A stretch of DNA of 64,000 bases from Helianthus annuus (taxonomy: Eukaryota; Streptophyta; Magnoliopsida; Asterales; Asteraceae), in NCBI RefSeq assembly GCF_002127325.2, contig NC_035444.2:85363675-85427674 (forward strand), written 5' to 3'. Made by a program: the position numbers and the translations under genes. Under the pieces are notes generated by a model. It was not told where the DNA came from. It ran no database searches and worked only from the letters and a program-made list of their open reading frames with translations. Numbering within the stretch: position 1 is the stretch's first letter; each line of letters begins with the position of its first letter. This document shows, piece by piece, positions 44,187-56,613 of this stretch.

Positions 44187-45613
44187 TGAGCGGTTATAAC
44201 AAGCCTCCTAAAAATATTTTTGGACACCCTAAATGTCCCTAAATATACCCCGTACATGAAAACCGGACCCGTTATAGCCCCACGCTTGTAAAAATCAACA
44301 AAAACGAAATTTTACAGTCCCTCGCGGGCCACAACGGAGACCTATTGGTCTGTCGCGGGGCGCGACGTCCTCGTTCTGATCCAGACACCTGGCGTGCCAC
44401 GTGGCACCTGACTCAGCAAAGCTACGAGCTGACTCGGCAAGCCAATAACCGCCCTAGGGGCTCTCGCCGGCCGCGAACGCCCGAGCCTTCTCTTTTGTGG
44501 GGCGCGACCAAGTGGTCGATCACCCTATAAAAGGGGGGGTCAGGGTTCATTTGTCAATCTTTCAGTTTTATTTTCTCTCTCAAATTCTCCGATAGTAAAA
44601 ATTCTGCTCGAACATAATACCCAATATATAGCGAAGCTCTGCCTCGTTGTAAGTACTATAACCCTGCTATTACCCTACAAGATCGATTTAGAATTCCGTA
44701 ACGCATGTCGGCTTTGCCCGACTCAGTCATTGGAATTCTGTCTCCTGTGTACACCCGATTGATTTAGAATTTCCGTAATGCATGTCGGCTCCGCCCGACT
44801 CAGTCATTGGAATTTCTGTCTCGAGTGTACGGTTAATTTAAATTGGGTTATTTTACTAACACGTGTGCATTATTTGATTTATTGGATAATAATCAGGAGA
44901 TTCTCAGGAAGCCTTAGTATTATCTAAACTTGCAATGTGAGTTGATCCTCTTTTTATAAATCCTGTTTGTGAGTAATCCTAACCTTTTGCAAACTGTTTT
45001 TACAAAACATCGATTGTTTTAATTATATTCAACAGTGATTGAGTATTTGTATTCTACAATTATCGTCGGTATGTTGGGGTTTTGTATACAAAATTTGTTA
45101 CTACACTGTGAGTAGTAACATGACCACCAGTCATGGATTGACAGTACCGTGGGTGGTAATTAAGGTAGAATGGTAAACAAACGTAATTGCGAGATCGCCA
45201 TCGATGCTGTAAAATGATAAAACCTGTTTTGATTAAATTGGGATTCACTCACCAGTATTTCCTGCTGACAAAATGTTTTAAAACGCGGTTCAGGTAACAT
45301 AATATGAAAGCCCAATAGAAGCCAGCTGGAGAGCACTAAAGGTCTGGGATAGTAGCTATAAAAGTTTACCTAAAATAAACAAGACATTTTGTTTTCAATA
45401 ATTAGGGTTTATCCCTATCAATGTATTGTCAAATGAACTTGGGTTTTATTCCCATGAAATATTATTATAAAAAGTTTGATGTTTTACTCTAATAAAAATA
45501 TTTCCTAACTACGGTCCTGATGTATTCCACTGCCAAATTAATAAACACCAATACCACCCGCTCTGAGTAGCTCGCGGCCGCCCGCTCCCGGGCAGGGGTC
45601 GGGGGTTGCGACA
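44187..45613 (+). repeat. 5' LTR of another LTR retrotransposon (LTR-C)
   Basis: It ends ...GGGGTTGCGACA just before a primer site, holds a TATA box (TATAAAAG at 44526) and a CT-rich leader, and contains a 75-bp tandem pair (GATTTAGAATT.CCGTAA.GCATGTCGGCT..GCCCGACTCAGTCATTGGAATT at about 44685 and 44760). The start at TGAGCGGTTATAACAAGCC is my estimate. GC-rich DNA at 44300-44520 has the GGGGCGCGAC motifs usual in such LTRs. Confidence 0.6.
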
Positions 45614-45618
45614 GAAGG

Positions 45619-45630
45619 TGGTATCAGAGC
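45619..45630 (+). other. primer-binding site of the LTR-C element (initiator Met tRNA type)
   Basis: TGGTATCAGAGC, five bases after the LTR end, is the complement of the plant initiator tRNA-Met 3' end. The internal region stops at 45727 where LTR-B begins. Confidence 0.85.
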
Positions 45631-46370
45631 TACGGCCACTAATTTAAGCCGAAGAAGTGTTCTGCTGACACTGAAATTCCAAATTATGTGTTAGGAAATA
45701 AATTATGTGCTTATGTGTTATGTGTTATGTAACACCCCGTGTTTTGAAAGTCAAAGTGCAAGTCAAAGTCAAAGTCAAAGTCAAAGGAAGAAAAGATTGC
45801 TAATTGTGATATATCACTCCTTGCTTAAGTATTAATTGTACACCTTGACTTGTAATCGAATTCTATTATTTGTTTGCTTTAGTTGTATTATGTGGAGTAT
45901 CTATAACAATCGAGGTTTAATCGCATATTTATCGCTAATGTACCTATCGCTAATCGCTATCACATCGCAACTCGAATAATGTGCTTTGGATATTGTTTTA
46001 CGTGTGTGTGCCCTTTTTATGTGTTACGTGTGCATGTTTATGTTATGTTTATGGCGATTAATCGAAATGCAATCGCAACTCTATCGCAACGCAAATGCTA
46101 AGCGCAAGCTTATTTATGTTGGTTGTATGTTAGATATAGTATTTGTGTGACTATTAATTAAATCTATCGCATCGCTTAATCGACACTCGCTTAAACGCAT
46201 CGCAACGCTCAGCATGCAAATCGAAACATCGAAAACCGACTCGCGACAACCTTTGATCGAATAACCATTCGATCGAATGGTCATCCACACGGATGACCAT
46301 CCGATCGGTTTGCCATCGGATCTGCCACTTGTGCACACCTTTCCTTATTTGGCAACCTATAAATACCCCC

Positions 46371-46399
46371 CTGTCACATCACAAACAGTGATGTGACAG
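46371..46399 (+). promoter_or_regulatory. 12-bp perfect hairpin just after the LTR-B TATA box
   Basis: CTGTCACATCAC, loop AAACA, GTGATGTGACAG, five bases after TATAAATACCCCCC. A start site at the usual distance falls within it. The stem is kept in LTR-A. Confidence 0.85.
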
Positions 46400-46915
46400 C
46401 TCTCTCGTTCGACCAGCACGTTCCAGCCCTCTTTTCTCTTGATTTCTCGCGATTCTTGTAAGTTCCTTTCTCAAATCTTGTACATCTATCATCTACACAC
46501 ACTTCTTCATCATCTTCACCTTTGAATCTTCATTTTTAACCATGGAATCGCCTGATTTGAGGTGTTCTAGGATGATGTCTTCATGGGGTTCTTATGAACT
46601 TCAAGGTTTGGCCTCATTCCGCCAAGAACAACCCAGATCTAAAGGATTTCAACATGTTTAAGCACTGATTTCGCATAGATCTAAACATTTTCAGAGTTTG
46701 AAGGATTGAAAGATGTTTTCATAACTTTCTTTCAACTCTTTTACACTCATGCACTCAAAACCGATAGAATCGGAGCTCGTTCAGGCCTTCCACTCGTCTC
46801 CTAGTGAAGTGTCGGATTGAGATCTGATTCCTATCAACGAGATAACCGACTTAGCGGGTTGAACATGAACAACCGTCACGAACAGTTAACTGATCGGATT
46901 GGGGTGATTCCCGTT

Positions 46916-47425
46916 CGATCGGATTGCCATCCTATCGATCGACAATCCGATCGGATGACCCATGATCTTCAACACATTAACATTTTTCCAATTTTCAAAG
47001 AACATCAGTTTCTAACGGATTACCATCCGATCGAAAGACCATCCGATCGAATGACCATCCTGCTGTGAACTTGTTCTCCAATAAATGTCTAGCTGGACGG
47101 ATCGCCATCCGATCGTTATTTAATGCGTCGTCATACCGTCTCGACCAACCCGTAAATTTTCAAAAACTTAACAAAATATTTCAAATTTCAAACGATCAGG
47201 TGGTCGAACAGATTGTTGTCCGATCGGATTGCCATCCTATCGATCGACAATCCGATCGGATGACCCATGATCTTCAACACTTTAACATTTTTCCAATTTT
47301 CAAAGAACATCAGTTTCTAACGGATTACCATCCGATCGAAAGACCATCCGATCGAATGACCATCCTGCTGTGAACTTGTTCTCCAAGAAATGTCTCGCTG
47401 GACGGATCGCTATCCGATCGAATGA
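46916..47425. repeat. 305-bp tandem duplication within LTR-B
   Basis: GGATTGCCATCCTATCGATCG at 46921 and 47226; both copies run through CATGATCTTCAACAC.TTAACA and CCATCCTGCTGTGAACTTG to GCTGGACGGATCGC. They read almost alike, so the event is recent. Confidence 0.93.
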
Positions 47426-48459
47426 CCGTTCGATCGAACGACCTGAAAGGTAGAGATACTTCTCTGATTTTAAAATGCTAAAACGAAAACTTCAAAGCCA
47501 TCATACACAAACACATCTATCCCAAACGAGTGGCAATCCGACCGAATGTTCATCCGACCGGATTGTCATCCGATCGAATGACCATCCGTTCGGATTGTCA
47601 TCCGACCGGATGACCATTCGTCAATTAGTTCATTTGCACCGTTTAACGCGCCGTTCTTCACTTATGCTATCGTTAACTGATCAGGCTAATCTCTCAGCGC
47701 TCCCTTCAATCCAAGAGAGTGTTTATTTCCTAAACACGATCTGTGAGTATACTCGATCCCTTTTTGCTTTACGCACTTTTGGGTGTTACATACGTTACCT
47801 ATATTCAAATCACAATTGACACACAACGCTAACCGTTACTGCATGATATACGTGTTACTCGATGAATGCTTGTATGTTATGTTTACACAGTGATTGTTGC
47901 CTGACACCTTAGCAACGATAGTATTATAGTTTGGACTCAGCACCTGTCGTGGACAGGGGTTGTTAAGGGCTTTACTTCACATGTCCCAGTGGGGATATGT
48001 GTTGCGCATTCTACAACTCGCAGTCACGTCTGTGCATATTTCATTGTCGATAACCTACTAGCTTCACTTTGCTACATGTTACATGTTGGTTATGCGTAAA
48101 CGCTTTCGCAATTTATTATACTAATAAACTTGTATGCTCACCTTTACACTATGTGTATTGACCTCTATTTTAACGTATGTGACAGGTGTTTAGGATGTTG
48201 TGCTTTGCTTGCTATCTTTTGTGGAATCAAGCTAGGATGGAGTCTAGAAACAAATCTAATAAAATCTGAGTTGTCGGAACATTTTATATGTCTTTGAGAA
48301 AACAATGTCTGTAATAACTGCTTTTATTTTGATATATTATGGTGTGGGACACAATGTTAAATATATGTTAATCTTAGTTGTTATGGGTTTCTCCTGGACA
48401 ATCTGTTTCGCTCAGTGTCGCGCCCTGATGTTTCCGCCATCGTTTGGGGTGTGACAGAT

Positions 48460-48472
48460 TGGTATCATAGCC
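48460..48472 (+). other. primer-binding site of the LTR-B element
   Basis: TGGTATCATAGCC, three bases after the LTR end, matches the initiator tRNA-Met complement except A>T at one base. Confidence 0.85.
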
Positions 48473-49622
48473 ATAACTATATGGAATTAGGCAAGACTTG
48501 ACCTAGTCCGGGTCGATGTCTTAGAAACGACCTAGTCTATAGTCTAAGTACCAACAGACCGCCTTGTCCGAACCCGGTAAGGGGTTCCGCGCAAGCCTAC
48601 TTTCTATTATTTGATCGACTCGCAATCATACTATCACTCTGCCTTTCCTAAGGCAGGCACATAACATACAATTTTCAAAAATAAACGAGTGGTTAGATCG
48701 AGACTAGGTGTGAAAACCGCAAACTCTCGATTGGATCGCTTGTTCGACGCACATTTTTACTATAAACACAAGAATTTGCGTTGAATCAGGAGAGAAATTC
48801 GTACTTCGACGCAATTCTCTCTCGCCATCTCATGATTCTATCACACAAACAGGAATAAAGTCGCTAAGTTAGGGGTGAAACCCGACCCTTGGTGACTCGT
48901 TCCATTCTCGATTTTGGTTTTACAAAACTCTCACCAAAGTCTCGACGGACTCCAACGACTTGAGTTACGCTGTAACTAGAAGGATGCGTGCCGTTCGCCC
49001 AAAAATCAAGGCGAGAGCACCGTCCTGAAAGCCAAAGTGTGCGCTCGAAGTCCTTGTGAATAGTTGAATCTCTTTGGGTAGTCGATGTCTACGCACCCAA
49101 GACAATCTACTCTCGATTTTATGTGTTACGATTCTGGATTTCGCTGCCGCTGACTCTGAAATTTGTCGCTTTTATGTGGAATTTTATATGTTTTATGTGT
49201 GGTTTTACATGTTTATGTGGTTCTATTTTTGGTGATTTATTCGCTTTTCGTTTTCGTTTTGATCAACACACACAATTTGCACTGCACATTTATCTCAATA
49301 CGCTAATAAATCGTGAAACTCTTGCAATCGCTACTCGCTTTCGCACTCGCAACTCTCGATCGCTTTACACAACTGTGAAAGATAGGTGAATACGTGCAAT
49401 ATATGTAGGTAAATACGTGCAAAATATAGTGTGTCCTCATGTGTTTCGGTGCTCTACGTGCTTATGTGTTTATGTGCTTATGTGATTCTGTGGTTTATGT
49501 GCCTACGTGACTATGTGTTTATATGATTAGACGTGTTACTGAGCTTTAGTAGTGTTAAGTATGTTGTGAGGTGAGATTCGACATATAGTGTCTGAATCCT
49601 GTGGCGATGTCTATTGCAGACA
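48473..49622. other. untranslated leader of the LTR-B gypsy element
   Basis: About 1.1 kb between primer site and gag. It contains repeated TGTGTTTATGTGCTTATGTG-like runs at 49440-49530. No ORF with gag or other known features. Confidence 0.6.
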
Positions 49623-50931
49623 ATGTCGTCATTTGGATCGCACACTGCTCGCTCCGCCCGTCGTAATCATGAGGACAAACGCATCGTTGCTCTCGTCGCA
49701 AAGCAGATGGCGAAAGTCATTCCGCAAATTGTCAGTGAACTTAATGAAAACACTAGCAAGTCCTCTGACGAGTCTATGACTGATTCTCCACGCCCTACAT
49801 TTAGCTTCAAGCAGTTTAAAGCCTGCGGACCCAAAGAATTCATCGGAGAAGATGGACCTACTGCCATATTCCAATGGTTCGATTCTATCGAAGTCACCCT
49901 GCGCCAAAGCTGCTGTCCTAATAATCTCCGCACTGTTAACGCCACTGGCGTTTTCCAGTCCAGGGCTCTGGACTGGTGGATTGACGAAAGAAACAAGCAT
50001 GGAAATGATGCAGCCTATGGGCTTACGTGGGATGAGTTGAAGGACATCATGATGAAAGAGTTTTGCCCTCCCCATGAGCTTCAGAAGCTGGAGAACGAGT
50101 TCTGGCACATCAAGCAAGAGGGTGGTGACAACGTTGGTCTAACTGCCCACTTTAAGCAGCTGAGTATATTCTGTCCGGGCCAAGTTACTACCCCCGAGAT
50201 CACCATCAAGAAATACATCCGTGCTCTACCGAATTGTGTGGCTGATTTCGTGCAAACCGCGAAGACGACAACTATTGAGGAAACCTTCCTACTCGCTGCC
50301 GAGATTAATGACAAGCGAGTTCGGGCTGGTTACTTTGATAAAGCCTCCAAGAATCTTCACCAAGTTACCGCTGCTCCCACCGCTGAAACCGCCACCGCAC
50401 CGCAAGCTTCAAAGTCCTCCCGCCGCAAGAGAAAGAACAACAGCAACAGCAGTAGCAAGAACTGTGCTGTTACTGCCGCACCACTGAACGCTGTTCCAGC
50501 TCAACCACAACCCCAGAACCGCCCAGTAGCGGCCCCAGTGAACAATGCACCGCCGGCCAAGCGTGCATATACTAGTCCTCACCCACTCTGCCCTACCTGT
50601 ACTTATCATCATCCTACTGGGATTGCTTGTAGATACTGTGTTCACTGCCACATGTACGGCCACTTTACTGCTAACTGCCGTACCGGTCCTCGCCAAGCAC
50701 CTGCTCAAGCTCAAGGTCAAGCTCCTGCACCACAAGCTCTCCTTCCTACTCCCCAGGGCCAACAAGCAGCTCCTGCACCCGCTGCTCACGCTAGAGCTTG
50801 CTTCTCATGTGGTGATCCCAACCACTTTGCTAATATGTGCCCCAACAAAGTGGTGAAGCAAGAGCCACAATAGTACCCGCAACAACATCAACAGCAGCAG
50901 CCTCAGCAGCAGCAGCAGCAGCCAGCAGCCC
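49623..50931 (+). pseudogene. gag of the LTR-B gypsy element, one stop, cut by the CACTA insertion
   Basis: The ATG at 49623 starts MSSFGSHTARSARR. The retrotransposon gag domain spans about residues 90-215: FSFKQFKACGPKEFIG, QWFDSIEVTLRQSCC, SRALDWWIDERN, LKDIMMKEFCPPHELQKLENEF, HFKQLSIFCPG. A lysine/asparagine/serine stretch follows (KSSRRKRKNNSNSSS), then CRYCVHCHMYGHFTANC and a classical CCHC knuckle CFSCGDPNHFANMC. TAG at 50871-50873 interrupts the frame (CAG to TAG is one change), which resumes as a glutamine-rich run until the CACTA end at 50932. Gag packages the RNA and forms the particle. The rest of the element should lie beyond the CACTA copy, outside the window. Confidence 0.9.
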
Positions 50932-51850
50932 CACTACAAAAAAGATCGCCATCAGGGACTGAAAAATCAGTCTCTAAAACTCCTAAATCAGTCCCTAATG
51001 GTTATTAGGGACTGATTTTGTCAGTCCCGAGTCAGTCCTAATTGCTTAGTCCTAGATACTTTTATTAGTAACTAAAATCCAGTCCCGATTGTATGACACC
51101 AATAGGGACTGACATTCTGTCTTCTATACACACAAAATCAGTCCTCAATCTATGTTGTCATACAACATTATTTCAGTCTCGAATACATTTCGTCGGTAAC
51201 TGAAAATCAGTCCTTGATACTAGGCCATTCAGGGACTGAAAATCAGTACTTAAACCGTGTCTATTTTGTCCCAAATACAATTAATTAGCTTCGGGTTCCA
51301 TGACAATTCAGTCTCTAATAAGACGTTGTAGAGACTGAGAATTAGTCCCTAATAACATACCATTTCATTCCTTAATATATTTTATTAGAGACTGAAAAAT
51401 AATCTTAGATGTCATCCTATTTAGTTTCGAATATGTTTTTTAGGGACTGAAAATGTGTATCTTTTAAGAACTTTTTTCAATATGTTCTTTTAGAGATTGA
51501 GAATCAGTCCCTGATAACATACAATTTTAGTCTTCAATTTACCTTTTAGGGACTGAAAAATAATCTTAGATTTCATTATTTAGTCTGGAATATGTTTTTT
51601 TTAGAGATTGAAATTTTGTATTTTTAAGAACTTTTTCAATCCCGGATATGTTTTTTAGGGACTGACAATCACTCCCTAATATGTTAATTTCGTAAGTATA
51701 AAATAGTCTCTGATGCTATGACTGTTTCTAGTCATGAGTTTTTGAAGACTAAAAAATAGTCTTTGATACTAATTTGATAGTCCATAATATGAATGCACAT
51801 TTTGGTAATATATTTACTTTTTAGGACTAATGAGAGTCTTAAATGCAATG
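50932..51850. repeat. CACTA left TIR and subterminal repeat region
   Basis: TIR 50932-50944; then about fifteen imperfect copies of GGGACTGA(A/C)AATCAGTC(C/T)CTAA in both orientations, decaying to the right. Such repeats bind the element's TNPA-type protein in En/Spm. Confidence 0.9.
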
Positions 51851-53040
51851 ACATTCTCAACAAATTTAATTGTAGCATGTTAATTCTAAACTTGAATAAA
51901 GTTAAAAGTCAAACATACAATTAAATAGTACTTAGTAGATCAATCCTAAACTTCAAAATAGTAAATCAAACACCAACAAACTAAGTCTTAACTAACTCAC
52001 TTCCTAAATCAAACTATCATTGTCATTGAGTTGCCCATCCAAATCATTTGCTCCACCCCTCATATGCGCGGAAAGTGAGCTCTCAAAATCCGGAAACTTT
52101 GAGCTCATGAACATTAACACTTTTTCAGATTTCTCATTACATTGTTTCAATTTCTCTTCTAGTAAAGCAACCTTATTTCGAAGTGCTTCCGCCTTGCTTG
52201 AAGATGGTTGAGACGATCCAGCTTCCGATGTCATCCAAAAATCTTTTTTTTTCTGAAAACCGGTCCAACGCCTACCTTCCATGCAGATTTTGTTGTTTTT
52301 TCCTTAGCACATACACTTTCAATTGCCTCCTTTTTGAGCTCGTGGTCCATGGTAGTAGTTATCGTTGTCCTTTCAGAAATTAACTTAGCCACTGCCTCCT
52401 CTTTATGATGAATAATATTTTCCTAACAAAGAGAGTGTAACAATATCATCAATAAGTAGTAAACGAATAAACAAATCATTCAAATTTCAAACAAATAATG
52501 TGACTTTTCTAAATAAAAGTCTTTGATAACTAAATGGCTCAGCCTCTAAAAAAAATAAAAACCAATGAGATTATAACAATATCATCAGGTTTTATTTCTC
52601 TAAAAAATAATATAAAAAAGGAATCATTCACATTATTATATTTGATAAACAAAGGCTTCTCATCATTCACATCATATGCTAAAAAATCAAAAAAAAAAAA
52701 AATGAAACCTAAGGGCTGGCTTAGTTGTTGTCTTGGTCTGATGATGATGGATCGTAATACGCAAAGAAAAAGAAACGTCAATATCCTTACGTATTGCCGC
52801 TCAAAATTCAGCCCTATATATTCTCTAAACCGGACTTGCATCTATCCGAAATCCAGTTCTAAAAAACAGCAAATTTTGTACAGATTAAACAACACAGGAT
52901 TGCAGGAACATCAAGTATTATACATCATATATTATCTAAACGAATAAACTGAATACATAATACAAGATTACAGGAACATGAATTATACAGTAAAAATACA
53001 GAATACAAGATTATACAGCAAGTATTATTAGCAGCAGTAA

Positions 53041-53245
53041 AAATCAGAATCATTAACACCAGAATCAGATTAAAACAAGAACGACAACAATAATCAGAAT
53101 CATTAGCATGAGAATTAGATTAAAACAAGAACAACGGCAATAATCGGAATCATTAACATTATAATCAGATTAAAACAAGACTAGCAGCAATAATCAGAAT
53201 CATTAACATCAGAATCATATTAAAACAAGAACAACAACGCTAATC
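53041..53245. repeat. 53-bp tandem repeat, four copies, in an intron
   Basis: Units read AATCAGAATCATTA.CA..AGAATCAGATTAAAACAAGA plus ACAACAACAAT or variants. Confidence 0.9.
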
Positions 53246-53605
53246 GGAGGTTCGAAATCATTAATAGCAGCATGTATTATTAATAGCAGAAACTAATAAC
53301 CCAAAATTAAAATTCGACAAGATTATATAGCATAAACACGAGCTTTAAACAAAGAGAGTAAGAACTTACATATTCACTTTTTTGCCTCATCATTTAACCA
53401 TCCTTTTTTAGCATTATAATGCAACTTGTAATAGACTTCAAAGGGGCTAGGCGGCGTTTGAGTCTCACGATTTGTCTGTGTCAACAAAAAGCAATAATAT
53501 AACATAAGGCTTGATAAATGTGTGTTGAAAACATTAAAGTTGGAACTAGCAAATAATGGTCTATAATCTAAATATTGACATAAATGGTCCATAAATGAAA
53601 AGAGG

Positions 53606-54543
53606 TAGGGATGAGCAAAATCCATTACCCGACCCGACCCGACCCGACCCAATAACCGAGAACCCATTATAACACAACCCGAAATAATACCCTAAATATA
53701 AACTCGGTTCCGATTCTTTTGTTACTCGGCTATATCGGTCCACGGTTAGAAGACCGACCCGGATACTCAGTTCCATTTATTTGATTTCAGCTTAGCAAGT
53801 GTGTTATTCTGGTAGCTTTGTGAAGGCTGTGAAGCATTAAACTGGGAAGCTACTCTACTGTACTACATCCTCAAGCCGTTCAACAATGAAGAAGTCAAGA
53901 CCGGCTGCGAAAATACAGTCCGCAGACCGGCTGCCGACAGTCTGCAGACCCATACAATGTGAATTTAGCTGAACAAATTGATAGAAGTTTGGTGGCTTCA
54001 TCTGGTCGTCCCGCCCATCACAATCTTGCTACTGATAAATCAGTTCAAGAATAATCAGGAAGCAAATCAGACACGGATAGATCTCGTAACAAATTTAAGC
54101 AACAACTTAAAATGAACTGAAACTGCTGACAAGCATGGCTGCAATGCCTGCCTATCTGCGTATTCAGTTCGGCATTCACGAACGCACGCGTAATGAGAAA
54201 TCTGATTCATACCAAAAATGCCCTCTCCACATAAACACCATCGACTGACGTCTAGACACTCCATCACTACATAACATCCATGATAATACATCCTGTGCTA
54301 TAACCCTAAACCTTTCCATAGCTAAAACATGACATACAGCATAAAAAGACCTAACCGAAGCACAAATTTGAAAGACGCAAGTCGTTTCCTTTATATAAAG
54401 AACCGAAAACGACCCAAACCCGATTTGATCACCAAAACAAGAACCGAACTAAATACCTATAGGTTAGGGTTGGGCCGGTTTCGGGTTATTTTAGGGTCGG
54501 GTATGGGTTATTGTTGGTCCGGATCCAAAAATGCTCACCCCTA
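53606..54543. mobile_element. hAT-like TIR element in a Ptta intron, 938 bp, perfect 8-bp target duplication
   Basis: Left end TAGGGATGAGCA and inverse right end TAGGGGTGAGCA. AAAAGAGG stands at 53598-53605 and 54544-54551. Both subterminal sides are CCCGACCC/GGGTCGGG rich. It carries no transposase; a stretch with CCGGCTGC and CTGCAGACC motifs fills the centre. It lies between Ptta exons 54622-54714 and 53370-53475. Confidence 0.92.
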
Positions 54544-55427
54544 AAAAGAGGGTACTAGAGAAATTTTACTAAATCAAATAAAACCCTTTAAAAGTTTAAA
54601 CAATAAATCTTCAAAACTTACCATGTGGAATACGTGATTGGCTATTGACCGAGAGCCCCCTCTACTTGCGATAGCTTGTTTTCCACGATTAAGTTCCATT
54701 TGATCACTATATTTCTATAAAGTTAAGAACAATGGGCCAGTGAGTTATGTGTAATCAAATCACTATTATCCAGTAGCATTTACATCTATGTAAGACCTAT
54801 AAGTATGCAAGTAGCTTTTTGTATGTATGCATATATATGATGTTAACATAAAGTTTACCCGAGTTGATTCTAACTCCCAATAATCGCACAAATGGTTCCA
54901 ATCTTCTAGACTCTGACAATTGGATTTCATCATTGATATTGCCAACCGAGGATTGGTTTTTCCTCCATTCATCTTCCAGTGGGCACTCAACTCACCTCGG
55001 GTGCGTGTCCATTGGCGATGTAGTCGATAATCCACATATCCCATGAAAGCTTTATCTGTTCGCAACAAATTGAATTTTCCCTGCATTGAATATGTTTGTT
55101 AACAATACAAATTAAAATGTAAATAACTTCTCAATAATTAAAATTAAAAGTATATATAACTTACTTGTAACTTTTCATACATCAGATTTTTTATATCAGC
55201 AGGTATCGACACCCATTTATGATAGTTCATTGGACATACACGACGGACTACAATCCCAATCTCATTTGCAAACTGAGTAGATGTTTTCCCAACAAATCCT
55301 TTCGTACCACCAGCCATTGTTAAATCAATTTTGGAACCCTCGGGCAAATTCTCAAAGTCTTTTGTAGCGCTAAGATTGAGATTTGGACCACGCCTTTTTG
55401 GTGGATCAACTTGGGGTTGATCTACAG

Positions 55428-55863
55428 CTGCACATTGTTTTACAATCAGGGGAGGCTCAAAGAGTATTTCAATCAAAACAAACATAACAATTGTACTTTA
55501 AATAAGTCTAAAGACCAGCTGACTAATGGAAGCTAGTGGTTGTGACTTTGGATTTGTTCTAGTTTGAATAGTTTATGATTTCTTATTATCTTTTTAGCAG
55601 AAGAAAACATACCAAGTTTTTGTCACCCGTTAAAAAATTAAGATCAGCCCATCTGACCGGTCAAAAATTAAGATCTGCGCAGTGTAACCCGTTAAATTGA
55701 AAAGGGTTGTCTCAATAAACCCGATCCGACCCATTCAAAGGGAAAAAGACACCCATATCAACCCAAAAGTTTGAAAACCACCCATACCAACCCAGATTTG
55801 GAACTATAAGTAACACACAAGTATGTAATAAAATTTAAGTAATCAAAAGGATGTGATATTTAC
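55428..55863. other. Ptta intron with CCCGACCC/GACCCATTC-type repeat
   Basis: AACCCGATCCGACCCATTCAAAGGG...CACCCATACCAACCCAG at 55710-55795 has the look of a short MITE or its stub. No exon is placed here. Confidence 0.4.
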
Positions 55864-56059
55864 CGGTAGTTGTAGCGGCGTTACGCTTGCGTCTACGGGT
55901 TGAGCGCGGTACTATATTAGATGCACTTTCGATGGCCACCGACTGATTTGTAGGTCCTCTAGAATCTTCTTCAAGCATCGTTCTTGTAAGGACCATCATC
56001 ACCAAAAACACAAACTTCCACATGAGACGAGTTACAACACGAAACGTGTTCAGTTCGAA

Positions 56060-56290
56060 TTGAGTTTCGGGCCGAGACGGGTTTTGACACGACGCAAGTT
56101 TTGGACTAGAACGAGGTTGGTTCAGATCGGGTTTCAGTCCAACATGGGTTTCTGCACGGGACGAGTTTCGGATCGCAACGGGTTTTGGGCAGACACGAGT
56201 TTCCGCACGAGATGGGTTTCGGATCGCAACGGGTTTTGGGCCGAGACGAGTTTCCGCACGGGACGTGTTTCGGGTTGGGACGGTTTCGTT
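56060..56290. repeat. minisatellite of GGGTTTCGGATCGCAACGGGTTTTGGGC units
   Basis: About four to five imperfect units of 55-60 bp; translated on the minus strand they give an SRAET..PKPVAIRN-type repeat in the ORF there. Confidence 0.88.
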
Positions 56291-56613
56291 TCGGTTCGAT
56301 TTATTCAGTTTCATTTTGGTTCGGTTTCGAGTGACGAGGAAAGAATAACCAAAGTTACTACAAATCACTTGATTAGGTTGTGGTCATCTGAAATTCTGAA
56401 TCGGAGATTAGGGTTCAGTATTTTAATATACCATCACGCAATCTCAATTGATCTGGATAATCAATTCAATCAAGCAGGCTACAGGGGAAGGGCAATCAGG
56501 TTTGTTTGTTTGATTTATTGATCCAATTGTGATTTGAAGTATGAGACAATCACTTTCTCTGTGATCGTTTAATTATGCAAATTCATTTAAGTGATCAGGT
56601 AGTCTTGATTATT

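Larger units (their letters stand above)
45728..48456 (+). repeat. 5' LTR of a gypsy element (LTR-B), 2729 bp, inserted in the LTR-C element
   Basis: TGTAACACCCCGTG...GGGGTGTGACA. Landmarks: TATAAATA at 46359, the hairpin at 46371-46399, a GATCGG motif field (46255-47620) with a 305-bp tandem duplication (46916-47220 and 47221 to about 47425), a CCTGTCGTGGACAGG hairpin at about 47943, and TGTTTCCGCCATCG near the end. The 305-bp duplication is absent from LTR-A. Short ORFs in it are chance. Confidence 0.93.
52004..55978 (-). pseudogene. CACTA second gene, Ptta/En/Spm-type transposase (PF03004), decayed
   Basis: Minus-strand exons with GT-AG borders and matching phases: 55864-55978 (ATG, SRRRRKR-like NLS PRSTRRRKRN), 55165-55427 (PPKRRGPN...GGTKGFVGKTSTQFANEIGIVVRR), 54859-55080 (KFNLLRTDKAFMGYVDYR, DDYWELES-like end), 54622-54714 (KQAIASRGGSRSIANH), 53370-53475 (TPPSPFEVYYKLHYNAKKGW), 52004-52422 (KLISERTT, then the FW..SEAGSS and coiled KAEALRNKVALLEEKLKQ tail). 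These blocks in this order mark the plant transposase family that binds subterminal repeats. Two frameshifts are in A-runs, in the exon ending 53370 and in the last exon near 52240. The 55.98-56.37 kb ORF upstream is repeat translation and was left out. Start ATG is inferred. Confidence 0.82.

Noticed and set aside
46817..47373. ORFs with a repeated SDCHPIDRQSDRMT segment
   Set aside because: They translate the duplicated GATCGG motif field of LTR-B; no start or codon signal.
53630..53652. Telomere-like CCCGA run
   Set aside because: Only about four short GACCC units, not the plant telomere motif TTTAGGG, and it is the subterminal part of a hAT-like element.
56060..56521. 153-codon plus-strand ORF
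   Set aside because: Translation of the GGGTTTCGGATCG minisatellite upstream of the Ptta gene.
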